A stretch of 64,000 nt of DNA from Littorina saxatilis (lineage: Eukaryota > Mollusca > Gastropoda > Littorinimorpha > Littorinidae): contig NC_090255.1 of the NCBI RefSeq assembly GCF_037325665.1, forward strand, positions 22,012,827 through 22,076,826. Reading direction: 5' to 3'. Positions 39,613-50,879 of this stretch are shown piece by piece (positions within the stretch are counted from its first letter, which is position 1; each line of letters starts with the position of its first letter). A program made the translations under genes and the position numbers. The notes under the pieces were generated by a model. The model did not search any database. It saw nothing but the letters and a program-made list of their open reading frames with translations, and was not told where the DNA came from.

Positions 39613-40074
39613 AACAGTATCATGAGGGATGTACACACTTTTTCTATTGGCTTAAATGGATAGTACCAAACCCATGAGGACGCGTGAGTGCTTACTCTAG
39701 TTGAAAATGGGTTGAGAGTTCAGACGTTTAGGCTTGACCAGCTACGTAACGTAGAAGAGTCAATAGGGAGGTTTAGATATTGCGTCACGTACCCCGACCT
39801 CGCCTATCCCTATCGAGATAAGTCACGCAGAGGAATGTTGTAAAAACTGCTCGTTAGATACCATGTCACGTATCAAAGTAGGGCAAAAATCCTTTCGGAC
39901 ATATCATGCATTTCGTGCTTTAAAAAATCGTGGAAAGCGCGCTAAAATCTGCAACAATACCCAGTGTGGAAACTGCTGCTGTCATTGTGTGGGTGTCGCT
40001 GTGAGCAGTTATGTTCCACTGACCCAGATCATACCGAGTGTTAACCAGCAGGTAAATGCAATGATTTTTTTTTG
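39613..40074. other. no gene supported
   Basis: ORFs of about 60-70 codons have no motif. Unassigned. Confidence 0.35.
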
Positions 40075-40078
40075 TTAA

Positions 40079-40579
40079 AGGTACTGAACTTGTCAAATCC
40101 AGGTGCACGGAGCCCCGGGCCTGGGGCTTTTAGTCATACCTCAGGCAGCTATCCGTTAGAACTACCAAGTTTCATTGACTTGCACCCAAAGAGTCAAGAA
40201 CTGCGATTTTTTTCCGAATTAATTTCGTACTCGGACCCGGCTGGTCTTGGCCTATTTTTGGATTTAAATTTAGATCAGGTAGATCACCACATCATGCACA
40301 AAAAGACACGTCACAAGCAAACTATGTCAGACGTCATCATGAGTTTGTGTAAAACAAAATGGAGGCCGGAATCACTCAGTTGAATCGAACTAAGACCAAA
40401 CACCACGTAATAACTAGGTTAATTTATGCACTCGCGTGAACAAGAAACTGTTGAGCTTCACAGATGTCGTCGTTGGGTAGTTTTGGGTTTGTTTTACTAC
40501 CATAGGAGGGTTTTTGAATTGTAAATGCACTCAGCTGCAACAAAAACACAAAACGAAGGCTGTGAGCTGCACTGTGCCT
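40079..40579 (-). mobile_element. 501-bp TTAA-flanked MITE, second copy
   Basis: Reverse complement of the element at 21397-21897, with TTAA at 40075-40078 and 40580-40583. Differences from the first copy are scattered substitutions and a few small indels. Confidence 0.88.
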
Positions 40580-40583
40580 TTAA

Positions 40584-41570
40584 GGAAACAGAAAAGAAAA
40601 GTAGGGCAATCGAACTTCGAGCGTTGGCTTGTGTTCGTTCTGAGTCACTGGCCACCACGCTTTCACCCCCGCTAATAAGGGTGTGTGTTAGTGTGTAAGT
40701 GGGCGTCGTTGTGTTTCTGACTGCCGTGTGCGTGTGCAAATGTGTGTATGTGTCTACATGACGTCTCGTGATCAAATTCAAACTGATTGGGGGGAGGGGG
40801 GGTTATAAACCAGACTAGTGTTCATATTAACGAACCTAAACTTCACTCGAATTTTCTAGCCTTGGAGCCCAACTTGTCTTGGTTATCTTGAATGTCTTGG
40901 GTGCTGCCTGTCGGAGAAAAAAGCGAGCCTTGCTTCCTTATTGTGATTAGTGATACAGGGATGGCCAAATCTCAAAAGTTTAACTCACCAACCGGACGAG
41001 TAACTTCAAGAAAGTTAATAGCCCGCGAGAAATTCCGCTGGCCCAGTACGTACCGCAGTTTCTGCATCAGAGTGCTTATAATTATGGCTTTGAAAACTCG
41101 ATATTACAATAAAAAGTGTTACATTGGTACAGAATATTCCAGCCGGGCGAGTTTACTCGCCCCTGGCGATTGGGCGGACGATTTGGTCATCCCTGTTATA
41201 TGACTTTCAGATTTGTAGGGAAATGAGTAGTTTTTGTGGATTATCCCCAGCAGGAGGTGGCAAAGATACAACCCCTAGTATCACAAGCCCGGACGGTTTC
41301 CATGAGAATGTTCACGGTGATTTGGAAAATGTTCACTCGACTTTGTGATGGGGTTGAAGGGAAAATTGGCAGCCTAAATGACATACACAATACAGAATCT
41401 TTAATTGCCCAAGGTTGGGAATTTGTTCAATCCAGCCAGGTTCACCAACACACGCATCTATACAAACTGCTCAACGACATCAATTTAAAAACGACACTTG
41501 ACAGTATTTAAAAAATACATTCACTATAACTAGCAACGTGCACTCAAAAGCTTCCTCACCTCAAGTCACG
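40584..41570. other. no gene supported
   Basis: Contains a GGGCGAGTTTACTCGCCC hairpin (41146-41163) and ORFs up to 103 codons without motifs. Confidence 0.35.
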
Positions 41571-41607
<37 letters not shown>

Positions 41608-41652
41608 CACACACACACGCACACACATACACGCACGCACGCACACGCATAA
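41571..41652 (+). repeat. (CA)n microsatellite
   Basis: (CA)n passing into CACGCA units. Confidence 0.95.
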
Positions 41653-42420
41653 AAGCTCCCGGCACCTCAATAAATTGGCTGCAAAGAATCAGGTGGTTTT
41701 CTGAAGGGCACATGGTCTTTGTCAAGGTACCATGCAGCTCTCGGAATACCGCGTGCATATCGCCAATATGGGTACAAAGTACTGTAATTGTCAGCATGTT
41801 TTCATTACGTTGAGAAGTGTCAAATGTCAAGGTCTCTGCGACAATTCAATTAATACATCTAATTGAAAATCTAATCTGGCCAAACAAATCTTGTAGTTGT
41901 AGGGAGCAACAGCAACAACAAAAGCAGATATTAGAGGACAATTCTACTATACTCAGAGAAAAGAGCCCTGAGGCCATTTCACCACAACAAAACTGTATCT
42001 CACCTCAGAAGGGTTAGCCCAAAATAGAAGTCCTGGAGGCCCCCACCAATCAGTGGGCACGCTTCTCTTCTGCCCGAGCGTCTCTCCCACTGTCAGCCAA
42101 TCAGAAGGTAGCGCGCGCTTCATGAGCGCGTGCCTGTGTTTCCTAGCGACAGCATTAGTGTAGCAGAAATGGAAGAAACAGGCGTCGAACATTCCACGTA
42201 TAATGGCGTACCTGGAATATAAAAAAATAATCCCCTTTATTCCAGCGAATCTGGAAGGTATCCTAGGCTACGAACACTATACTGACTTCGACTGAAGGAA
42301 TGTTCTTGCCGAGATGCATAATAAGGAAGCTTTGTTTGTTGCAAAACTATTAGGATAAGATAAGGATGACCTGATTACCATTACAATTTTTTTTAAGAAT
42401 GGACACTGAAAATGAAATGA
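41653..42420. other. no gene supported
   Basis: Unassigned. TTCCAGCGAATCTGGAAGG near 42240 resembles 52890-52915, marking a diverged interspersed repeat. Confidence 0.35.
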
Positions 42421-42424
42421 AAAT

Positions 42425-42590
42425 TTTTAATCCTCGACCTTTTTCAATCCTCGACCTTTTGTCCCTTAGACGTTTTGCTGTTGACCTTTTGTCACCCTCG
42501 ACCTTTTGTCGCACTCGACCTTCTGACTCTTGACCAAATGTCCTCGACCTTTTGTGGCTCGACCTTTTGATCCTCGACCTTTTGGTTCTC
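42425..42590 (+). repeat. minisatellite of TCCTCGACCTTTTG units
   Basis: About ten imperfect units with CGACCTTTTG cores are spaced 14-20 bp. Directly to the right is the left end of a Helitron-like repeat. Confidence 0.85.
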
Positions 42591-42598
42591 ACCCGGTT

Positions 42599-42626
42599 AC
42601 CATAGATACGACTTGTGTCTGTGTGT
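42599..42626 (+). mobile_element. Helitron-like repeat, left piece
   Basis: ATAGATACGACTTGTGTCTG continues at 44083 after the LINE. The exact left end is uncertain. Confidence 0.45.
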
Positions 42627-43644
42627 GGATAGGATTCAAACAGTCGTGGTAAACGGCATCAGTTCGGAATCCACAGTCCTTCAGTTCGGTGTTCCCCAGG
42701 GATCCGTGTTGGGTCCAGTTCTTTTTGTTTTGTACATGAACCCCCTCTTTAACCTCGTCAAACAGTATCCTATCGATCACCACGCCTTTGCAGACGACAA
42801 CCAGTTGTACAAAGACAGTGAGATTGATCAAATTGATACCACTGTGAGTGAAATGGAAGACTGTGTTGTTGCTGTAAAGGCATGGATGACGGCTAACAAA
42901 CTACAGCTAAACGACTCGAAAACTGAATCCATGCTTGTCAGGTCCCAGTACAGATCTTTCCCTGAAAATTCTTTGCCTTCTAGCATTCATGTCGGTGATA
43001 GCGACGTCAACTTTGTCTCTTCTGTGACTAATCTTGGCGTTACCTTCGACCACTTCCTCAACCTTTCCCAGCACGTCCAGAACATCCGCACAATTGCGTA
43101 CAGTAACGTAAGGAAAATCAGTTCTATCCGCCACTATCTTACCCCCCAAGCCGATCAAACTCTAGCCTGTTCTCTAGTTCTATCCAGAATAGACTATTGC
43201 AACAGCCTGTTCTATGGCTGTGATCAAAAACTTGTCGAGTCACTCCAAAAGGTACAAAACTCTGCCGCCAAATTGATATATCGTTCTAAGAAGTTTGATC
43301 ATGTCACACCACTTCTTCGTTCCCTTCATTGGCTTCCCGTGTCCGCTCGTATCAGATACAAGCTTGCTTGTATCTGTTTCTCTGCCAAATTTGAAGATGG
43401 CCCTAAATACCTCAAGGAACTGCTCGTCACATATGACAATCCCTCTGACTACAACCTCCGCTCACGCGCTGACAGTCGCAAACTGGAAACTCTCGAGCGA
43501 AGCTTGCCTTCTTTTGGAGATCGCTCGTTTGCTTCTGCGGCTGCCATTGTCTGGAATTCTCTCCCTTCCTCCGTTCGCCATTCTGCTTCTAAGGACTCTT
43601 TCCGCAGTTCCCTTAAAACGCATCTTTTTCGCGAATCCTTGTAA
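42613..43644 (+). CDS. C-terminal half of a CR1/L2-like reverse transcriptase
   Basis: 343 codons are open, with GVPQGSVLGPVLF (27-39) and the catalytic FADD (59-62). The thumb region follows (LNDSKTE, LGVTFD), then RIDYCNSLFYG, LQKVQNSAAKLI, LHWLPVSARIRYKL and a C-terminal SFRSSLKTHLF typical of CR1/L2 elements. The first five or so residues come from the target DNA, so the Met is accidental. Endonuclease and early RT motifs are missing through 5' truncation. No internal stop is present, so the insertion is fairly young. Confidence 0.88.
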   Translation: MCLCVDRIQTVVVNGISSESTVLQFGVPQGSVLGPVLFVLYMNPLFNLVKQYPIDHHAFADDNQLYKDSEIDQIDTTVSEMEDCVVAVKAWMTANKLQLNDSKTESMLVRSQYRSFPENSLPSSIHVGDSDVNFVSSVTNLGVTFDHFLNLSQHVQNIRTIAYSNVRKISSIRHYLTPQADQTLACSLVLSRIDYCNSLFYGCDQKLVESLQKVQNSAAKLIYRSKKFDHVTPLLRSLHWLPVSARIRYKLACICFSAKFEDGPKYLKELLVTYDNPSDYNLRSRADSRKLETLERSLPSFGDRSFASAAAIVWNSLPSSVRHSASKDSFRSSLKTHLFRESL

Positions 43645-44082
43645 ATTGTCCTTGCCATCTTTATAGACTGTTAGAGGTGAAGTTAGATTTGTTCTTTGAA
43701 TGTGTCTTTTTTTTTGTATAGTTGCTTCAGTTTTGATTGAGCTATAGGGTTGTGTATGAAATTTGCATTTAGTCTTTCTTTTTCTTGCTGAGTGTATGTA
43801 CAGTCTAGAGAGGAGACGGACATGGTGTGAGCTTGTCCAGGGGGGTATATGAACATCTCAGTGGCAGGGGGATGGAAGCACTTGTTAATGAGTGGGAGTG
43901 TGTATGCGCGTGGTGTGCACGAGGATGTATGCACGTGAGTGATATTTGTAAATGTGTATTATTATAATATCATCTTTGTATTTATATTATTGAAATTGTT
44001 ATATCTCGATGTACAGCGCTAAGAGCATAGTTAAATTTGTGAAGCGGCGCTATATAAGCTATCTTTATTATTATTTTTATGA
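42627..44082 (+). mobile_element. 5'-truncated CR1/L2-like LINE
   Basis: TGTGTCTGTGTGT occurs at 42614-42626 and 44083-44095 as a 13-bp target duplication. The insert holds the second half of a reverse transcriptase ORF, a 3' UTR of about 440 bp and the end GCGCTATATAAGCTATC followed by (TTA)n, as in the CR1/L2 group. Confidence 0.85.
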
Positions 44083-44556
44083 TGTGTCTGTGTGTTCGCG
44101 ATGCACCCCCAAGGTTCTCGATAGATCTGTTTCAAATTTGGTAGCCATATTCAGGTACACCCCGGACACAACCTGGTCGATGAGATATTTCAACACGTCC
44201 TCTCAGCGCGCAGCGCTGAACCGATTTTGGTTTTTCTGTTCATCTTCCCAGATCCATTCCCACTAACTCTTCCTTATCGTCTCCAGTGTTTTGCGTTTAT
44301 CTCCCTTCCTTCGTGTGGCGTCAATCCATATTCCCGTTTCTATTTTTAGAAGGTCACTGTCGACAACGCTCAATCCATATTCCCGTTATACTATATTTAG
44401 AAGGTCACTGTGCCGGCGAAGCCGGGTATTACTCTTCCTTATCTTATCCAGTGTTTTGCGCGTTTATCTCCCTTCCTTCGTGCGGTGCGCCGGCAAAGCC
44501 GGGTCCCCGGCGCAGCCGGGTATTCGGCTCGACCCGGCGAAGCGGGTATTCATCTA
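44083..44556 (+). mobile_element. Helitron-like non-autonomous element, right part
   Basis: The right end has a hairpin (ACCCGGCGAAGCGGGT), then ATTCAT and CTAG followed by T (44533-44556), as in Helitron 3' ends. Internally CCGGCGAAGCCGGGTATT and CTCTTCCTTATC..CCAGTGTTTTGCG recur two to three times. No Rep/helicase is encoded. Confidence 0.5.
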
Positions 44557-44900
44557 GTATTGTATATAGTCCTAACGAAGACCATGCCGATCACCCTGAT
44601 CATCCCCGACCTGAAACAGTTATCACATCGGGGCACATAGCCACGACCCGGCTACACATATTTTGTGCACGTTCAAAAATAAGCGTGGGGAGAGCGTGCA
44701 CTTTCCCGACCGAGAAGATCCCGTTACGACTAAACCACGCCTACGGATATACTTGCACGTTTTGCCCACGATTGACCACGATTGGCCACGCTCTCGGCCA
44801 CTTTTCCATCGTTGTAAAAGCGGCGTCTATGTGTGAACGGGGTATAGGCATTCATCTGCTCATCACGATCATTTGTCTCTTGTGTATTCAGTTCGTCCGC
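44557..44900. other. no gene seen
   Basis: Contains CCACGATTGACCACGATTGG, a short direct repeat. Confidence 0.35.
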
Positions 44901-45159
44901 AGTAATAATAATAATGACAACAATAACAATGACAACAATAACAATGACAACAATAACAATGACAACAATAACAATGACAATGACAACGACAACAATGACA
45001 ACGACAACAATAACAACGACAACAACGACAACAATGACAACAATGAAGAAGAAGAAGAACGAAGAAGAAGAAGAAAGAAGAAGAATGAAGAAGAATGAAG
45101 AAGAATGAATGAACAAGAATGAACAAGAACAAGAACAAGAAGAAGAAGAAGAAGAAGGA

Positions 45160-45190
<31 letters not shown>

Positions 45191-45225
45191 GACAGACACA
45201 CACACACACGCACATACACACACAC
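44901..45225 (+). repeat. compound microsatellite: AACAATGAC, GAA, CA
   Basis: (ACAATGACA)n, then (GAAGAA)n and GAATGAAC units, then (CA)n with GACAGACA. The Asn/Asp-rich ORF across it is an artefact. Confidence 0.95.
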
Positions 45226-45613
45226 ACACGATGGGAATACGGTAAATACAGTTAAATAAAGGCTCTGTCCCCTCATAACCATCTCATGTCATGGATCATG
45301 TAAGATAAAATAATGAATTATCATTATAACAAATTGAAGTCACCAGGGCGGAGACCAAGGAAGAAAATCCAGTTTATTGGAGGGACTGAATGAAGCACGT
45401 GCATGCTAACCACGCAGGCTGAAAACTCTGGAACTAATGAAATATGCAAGCTAGTCAGAACTCGGGGTGTGTAACCTATATATATTTGTGAACCTGTTAT
45501 TTTGCTGTCTGCATTCTCCAATTTCAAATAATTGCTCAAGTGAACATGACTTTCTTTCAAAACGTGCGTCCACCACCATCTATCTGTACGAGGATTTTGT
45601 TTTATCTGCATTC

Positions 45614-45616
<3 letters not shown>
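45226..45616. other. no gene seen
   Basis: Unassigned spacer between two microsatellites. Confidence 0.35.
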
Positions 45617-45683
<67 letters not shown>

Positions 45684-45742
45684 TTTGTGTGTGTGTATGT
45701 GAATGTGTCTGTGTCTGTGTCTGTGTCTGTGTGTGTGAGGGT
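45617..45742 (+). repeat. (GT)n microsatellite
   Basis: (GT)n followed by (TGTGTC)n units. Confidence 0.96.
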
Positions 45743-46120
45743 TTTTTGGTCGTTGTTGTTGTTCTTGTTCTTGTTTCAATTTAAAGTTACGTAATTATGC
45801 TGTCAATAAAAGTACTATTGATAAAAGATTTTCTGTGGATATTTGATATTTCTGTACATTCTATTCACATAAGACATCCCAATTTCTGCAGGATTTTCGC
45901 CAGTAACAACAGAATGATGCTTTCAAGACATCGCCAGGGGCTAAACAATAACACAGATGTGAAACCAAGAAAAAGCCCCATGAAACGTGAGGAGAGTTTT
46001 CCCTTTTCAATGGTGTTTGCTATTTCGCGGATTTGCTGATAAAATGTAGGGCCTAATGCACGGATATGAAATCGAATCCCCTGAAATTTCTGAGTAAGAA
46101 AAAAACACGTTTGAAAACAG
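45743..46120. other. no gene seen
   Basis: Unassigned. Confidence 0.3.
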
Positions 46121-46278
46121 AGAGAGAGAGAGAGACCTCGTGTATCTGTCAGCGCCTGTGCGTGAGTGTGTGCGTGTGCGCGCGTGTGTGTGTGTGTGTG
46201 TGTGTTATTGTGTCGATGTGTGTGTGCGTGCGTGCATAAATGTGTGTGCGTGTGTGTGTGTGTGTGGGGGGGGGGGGT
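46121..46278 (+). repeat. GA and GT microsatellites with a G run
   Basis: (AG)n at 46121-46134, (GT)n with CG variants, and about 13 G near 46266. Confidence 0.93.
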
Positions 46279-46809
46279 ACAGGGGTGAAAGGAAGTGTGT
46301 GTATTTCGTGTTACTGCCGGTGCAAAATTATAGGCTTTCAGCGTGATGATTGGTGATCAGTATGGGATTAACCACATAGATAGGATTCGTTAATGCTACA
46401 TTACTTCTCCGTGAATTCTTTACTTTGTCCTCACAAGACCTTCAAAGTAAAGTAAGGTGAGATAGCTATGTGCTTGATGTGAGTGATATTGGAGTTCGGT
46501 GACTTCAGCAAAAGGATACCTGGTCATTATCTTCAACAACTACTTCGTGTTCTTCTCACCTTCTTCTATGAACTGAACGCGAGAACAAACTTGGGCGCTC
46601 TGGGCTTCTTCCATTGAAAAATCTCAGGTTCTACTTTAATTTTTTCTCTTTTCATTAAAAGGTTCATATCTTTGTATTATTGTCTAAAAGAGTGTCCGTT
46701 TCATCCAAATCCTTCTGAAGAGAAAGCTGGGAATTATTTTGTTTTCGCTTTCTTCCTGCTGCATAGGCTGTGCAAAAATCACGCATTTGAATTTTTTATA
46801 ATTCTTATT
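46279..46809. other. no gene seen
   Basis: Unassigned AT-rich sequence. Confidence 0.35.
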
Positions 46810-46813
46810 TTAA

Positions 46814-48366
46814 AGGCACAGTATAGTAAGCCTCCCGTAAACCATTTGTTTGTTTGTTTATTTGTTGCTTAACGTCCAGCCGACTACGCAGAGCCATATC
46901 AGGACGAGGAAGGGGGGGATGAAGGGGGCCACTTGTCAAGCGATTCCTGTTTACAAATGCACTAACCCATTACTTGTGTCCCAGCAGGCTTTAGTAAAAC
47001 TAAATTAATACCTACTGGAAGATTACCAGTTTCCAGTATGTTAAAATAGGCTTAACCTATCTACTGCTGGGCTTACATCAGAACACTAACAGATTAAACT
47101 ATACATGAATCGCGAGACAAGCAGCAAGAGAAGAGATTTTTGGAAAAAAGTACAGGTGAATGAGCAAGAAGGCAGAAAAAAGAAAAGAATTCATGAAGAA
47201 AAAGAGAGCATGACAGGAAAGAGGAACCAAAAATCTACCTAACAGCAAACTAGAAAGCTCCTGCGGTTCCAAAAACAGGAGGGGCCTTTAATTTCATAAC
47301 CGCAGTGCCCCACTGCGGGATCCCGTAAACCATCACAGATACGGTCAGGCTTTTACACACAGTACAAACACCCTTTCATTTAAACACTCACCGATTGAGA
47401 ACATCCTAGGTGCCCTCCGTAAAGAGCGAACAATTTTCAAAGAATTTATTTTTGCGTGGTTTAGGCTATCTTACCCCTGAGCCATCGTGAACCCGTGTGA
47501 TCCAGTTTCCCTTTTTCACAATGTAGTCGTCAGTTAGTCATTTGAATGCGACTCGATGTGAGCTTATTTACAATAGCACCTTTTTATGCACGAAACAAAC
47601 GGCGGTGGTTCACAAGAACTCTAGCGATGGCTTTTGACTGTTGAGAGGAACGGCGATATGCATAAACCGTCGTCTGCTACGACCCTTGCGTGACCCTGCT
47701 TCCGGGCTTTTCTTTTTTCAAACTTTCACAACTTCGAATTGTACTGACCTTGTCTTGATGAAAAAAGAATTCTTTTATGATTAAAGAATGTTTGTGTAAC
47801 AAGCTGTCAATTTATTATTTAGATTTTAAAAGTTATGTCTAGCGCAAAAACGCACCACGGTCCAAAAACATTTTGATAATCATCGATTCACGGCTATCGC
47901 CAGTTTACATCGATAGAATGAGACCCGAAGGGAAGTAACTCATGTTTGACCTGAGTTCAGGATGGGTCCAAAAAGTGTTCGAGACAATCTGCAAAATTAA
48001 TTCTTTAAAAATTGCTCGCTCTTTACGTAGGGCACCTAGGATGTTCCCGTTTGGTGAGCGTTCAAATGGAAGGGTGTTTGTACTGTGTGTAAAAGCCTGA
48101 CAGTATCTGTGATGGTTTACGGGAGGCTTACTGTCCGGGCGTGATTTCCGGTATTGAATATTCATAACAGTCGTCCAGCACCAAAACGAGGCGCCATTGT
48201 TGTAGAGGACCAAGTCCACGAAAATAATTTTTTTGAAAATTTCTCACGCTCGACAGAAAGCAGCCAGGATGTTCCCGTTCGGTGAGCGTTCAAATGGAAG
48301 TATGCTTGTACTGTATGTAGACGCTCGGGGAGCTCTGTGATGGTTTACGGGAGGCTTACTGTGCCT
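46814..48366. mobile_element. large TTAA-flanked MITE carrying SINE-4
   Basis: Flanked by TTAA at 46810-46813 and 48367-48370, with ends AGGCACAGTA.. and ..GGCTTACTGTGCCT as in 58927-59669. It shares long arms with that copy (ACACACAGTACAAACACCC; GGTGCCCTCCGTAAAGAGC). Its right side carries two successive arm-like blocks (ending near 48131 and 48366), so it is longer and rearranged. Without the SINE it is about 1.07 kb. No transposase. Confidence 0.85.
46845..47320 (-). mobile_element. SINE-4, with target duplication
   Basis: TCCCGTAAACCA flanks it at 46833-46844 and 47321-47332. On the minus strand it starts TCCCGCAGTGGGGCACTGCGG and has a middle like SINE-2 (ACTGGAAACTGG, GCTTGACAAGTGG). 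Its 3' module is like SINE-1 (CCTGATATGGCTCTGCGTAG, GACGTTAAGCAACAAATAA). Confidence 0.88.
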
Positions 48367-48370
48367 TTAA

Positions 48371-48865
48371 GGAATCACATAAACATTTCTTTTGCACACA
48401 AAAATCATCAATCAAATTATTCATTAAATCAACCAAAACTTTATTTCGCAATAACTGATTATAAAATGTCCATACGAGGGGCAGCGTATTATGTTCACAA
48501 ACGGAATTTTCAACTCAGTTAATCAACTTACCTTTCTTGTTTTTTTTTATTCATATTACATTAGATTCAGAAAACAAAAAAGAGTTATTTATGGTTGTCA
48601 ATAACACGTGCAGGCAGAACCAGACATAATGAGAAAACTTTCTTGTAGTTTTTGCTGATTGTTGTTTGTATTGTTTTGTTGTTGTTATTTCTTCCTTCGA
48701 GTGGATTACTGTACAGTCCACAAAATAGAGTTTCTTCCACGCCGTGAACACATCTAGAGTCCCGTGTGCAAGAAAACTTTCCGTCGCACGAAAAAGTCGG
48801 AATAGCGGTTACTACGAGCATCATGATTTAGATTTTTTTCGATTTTACAATCAACATCAAGACAG
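48371..48865. other. no gene seen
   Basis: Unassigned AT-rich sequence. Confidence 0.35.
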
Positions 48866-48930
<65 letters not shown>

Positions 48931-48932
48931 GT
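48866..48932 (+). repeat. (CAT)n microsatellite
   Basis: About 21 CAT units, one a CGT variant. Confidence 0.97.
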
Positions 48933-49112
48933 CATCATCTACCACACAATGTCCAGAGAGCAGCAAGTCTGAACCTCATCAGGCTGCGTACTGGCCACAA
49001 CAGGCTCAATGCTCACATGAACCGAAAGTTCAAGCTGGCGCCATCACCAACCTGTGCCTGCGGTCAAGAGGACCAAACAGCGGAACACATCTTACAGCGA
49101 TGTCCTTTACTA

Positions 49113-50736
49113 CACTACTCACAAAAAGTTAAGGATCACTATGAGAAAACAGGTGCTCAATAAAATCAGTTCGCCACTGTTATTCATTTCTCCGTCAAAC
49201 TAAATTGTTATAAATTCGTATTCAGCTGCAAGTGGGCGATGTTGTGTTAGTGGGAAAATTGAACGGGATTCTCTACTACTGAGCTTGGTAGCAAAAGAAA
49301 AAGCGGAAACTTGCGAAAAAGGACCTTGTTTTGGACCGTTCAGCCCGAACACATTGCACAAGCCACATGGAAAAACCATTATGCACGTGCAAGCACTGCT
49401 GTTTATGTGTGAGATGCTGTCACTTGCTTGGCTTTTTGAGAAGACATACCACCAGTTTTAGGCATTATCTGACAATGCTTCCACGACAAAAATTGAACGA
49501 GTTTGAGAGGGGACGAGCTGTTGCATGGTTCCAAGATGGTGTCCCCAAGCGAGAAGTGGCCAGGCGACTTCACGTGTCCATCTTGGTCATTGTCAGACTG
49601 ATTGAACGTTTCACAGCCACTGGGAGGGTCCAGGAAAGACGCAGACCTGGGCGACCAAAGAAGACAACTCCACATGAAGATCGTCTCATTGAACGACCGT
49701 AGCCTTGCAAACAAGAACAGCCTCTTCCAGCATTATTCGAAGGCAGCTGAGGGTGGCTAATAACACCAACATCAGCCAGCAGACCATACGGAATCGCCTT
49801 CATGGGTTTAACCTCCGTTCTCGTCGCCCAGCTGTACGGCCACGTTTAACTCCAGCCCATAGGGCAGCACGCCGCCCCTTCTGCAGACGTCACGTGAGGT
49901 GGACACGTCAGCAATGGTCCCAGGTCCTGTTCAGTGATGAATCACGCTTCACCCTGAACCACAACGACGACCGACTGAGGGTCTGGAGGCACCAAGGGAA
50001 ACGCTACATTGACGCCACTGTCCAAGAAAAGGTGGCCTTTGGTGGAGGTTCTGTAATGGTCTGGGGGGCTTTCAGCCTTCACCACAGAACACCCTTGTTT
50101 CATGTACAGGGTAACCTGACTGGCCTCCGATACCGGGATGAGATCCTTCGACCGCTGCACTGCAGCAGATGGGACCGCAGGCTGTCTACCAGGATGACAA
50201 CGCTCGCCCCCACAGGGCAAGGGTGTTCAACGACTTCCTGCAGCAGTCTTGAGTCAACAGAATGGAGTGGCCAGCATGCAGTTTTGATCTCAACCCGATT
50301 GAGAACCTCTGGGATGAGTTGGATCGCAAAGTGAGGAGCAACCACCCCCTCCCAGGGATGTCCAGCACCTCTACCAGATGCTGCAGGCTGAGTGGCAGGC
50401 GCTTGCACAAATTATCTTCACCACCCTGGTCAACTCTATGAGGAGTCGCTGCGTCGAGTGCCAGAACAGCCAGGGCGGTTACACGCATTACTGAACTTTT
50501 GGGAGCATCTGAATGCCATGTCTTGTGATTTCAACGACTTTGTGAAATCAAATTTCTATACGTACACACTTTGATAAAATGTACAGACCAAACGATTGCT
50601 CGAAATTGAAGGAAATGTTGTATCGTTATTACTAAAGCATTGAATTAAACGTTTGCCAAATACCAACGCATTAGCTTTCTTATTTGGAAAGTTATGACTT
50701 GGTGTGCAAGTGATCCTTAACTTTTTGTGAGTAGCT
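49113..50736 (+). mobile_element. Tc1-like DNA transposon, 1624 bp
   Basis: Inverted ends CTACTCACAAAAAGTTAAGG and its complement lie next to TA at 49111-49112 and 50737-50738. The uninterrupted LINE copy shows CCCTTACTAGATGAG at the same place, proving a TA target duplicated on insertion. It contains a frame-broken transposase. Confidence 0.95.
49475..50571 (+). pseudogene. Tc1 transposase, frame-broken
   Basis: It starts MLPRQKLNEFERGRAVAWF at 49475, with a paired-like helix-turn-helix (GVPKREVARRLHVS) and the GRPKKTT linker. A stop/frame change near 49702 leads to the second open stretch (49705-50334), with the HTH TIRNRLHGFNLRSRRP and the first catalytic Asp in VLFSDESRFTL. The second Asp sits in YQDDNARPHRARVF, encoded near 50190 in another frame. 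The third acidic residue is in DLNPIENLWDELD near 50290-50330. All DDE blocks are recognisable, but at least two or three frame changes mean no active enzyme. Confidence 0.88.
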
Positions 50737-50879
50737 TAGATGAGGAACGAAAAGAAGTGTTGCCGTCACCAACTCCCTTGCAGACCAAACTATATGGCAG
50801 TCGACAGGTCTGGAGTTGGAGAAAACGACAACATTTATCACCAGTGCTGGACTGATTGTGTAACCTCTGCGAACGCCAA

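Noticed and set aside
40892-41203. 103-codon ORF as a host gene
   Set aside because: No motif, splice context or second copy; length within chance expectation.
42238-42262. Helitron 3' end (hairpin followed by CTAG)
   Set aside because: The related copy at 52890-52915 continues in homology past this point, so it is not a terminus.
42425-42590. CRISPR-like array of CGACCTTTTG units
   Set aside because: Units are short and spaced irregularly with no unique spacers, in a eukaryotic context; it is a minisatellite.
44286-45098. 270-codon ORF with an Asn/Asp-rich C-terminus
   Set aside because: It joins the Helitron-like repeat to the (ACAATGACA)n and (GAA)n tracts and has no domain.
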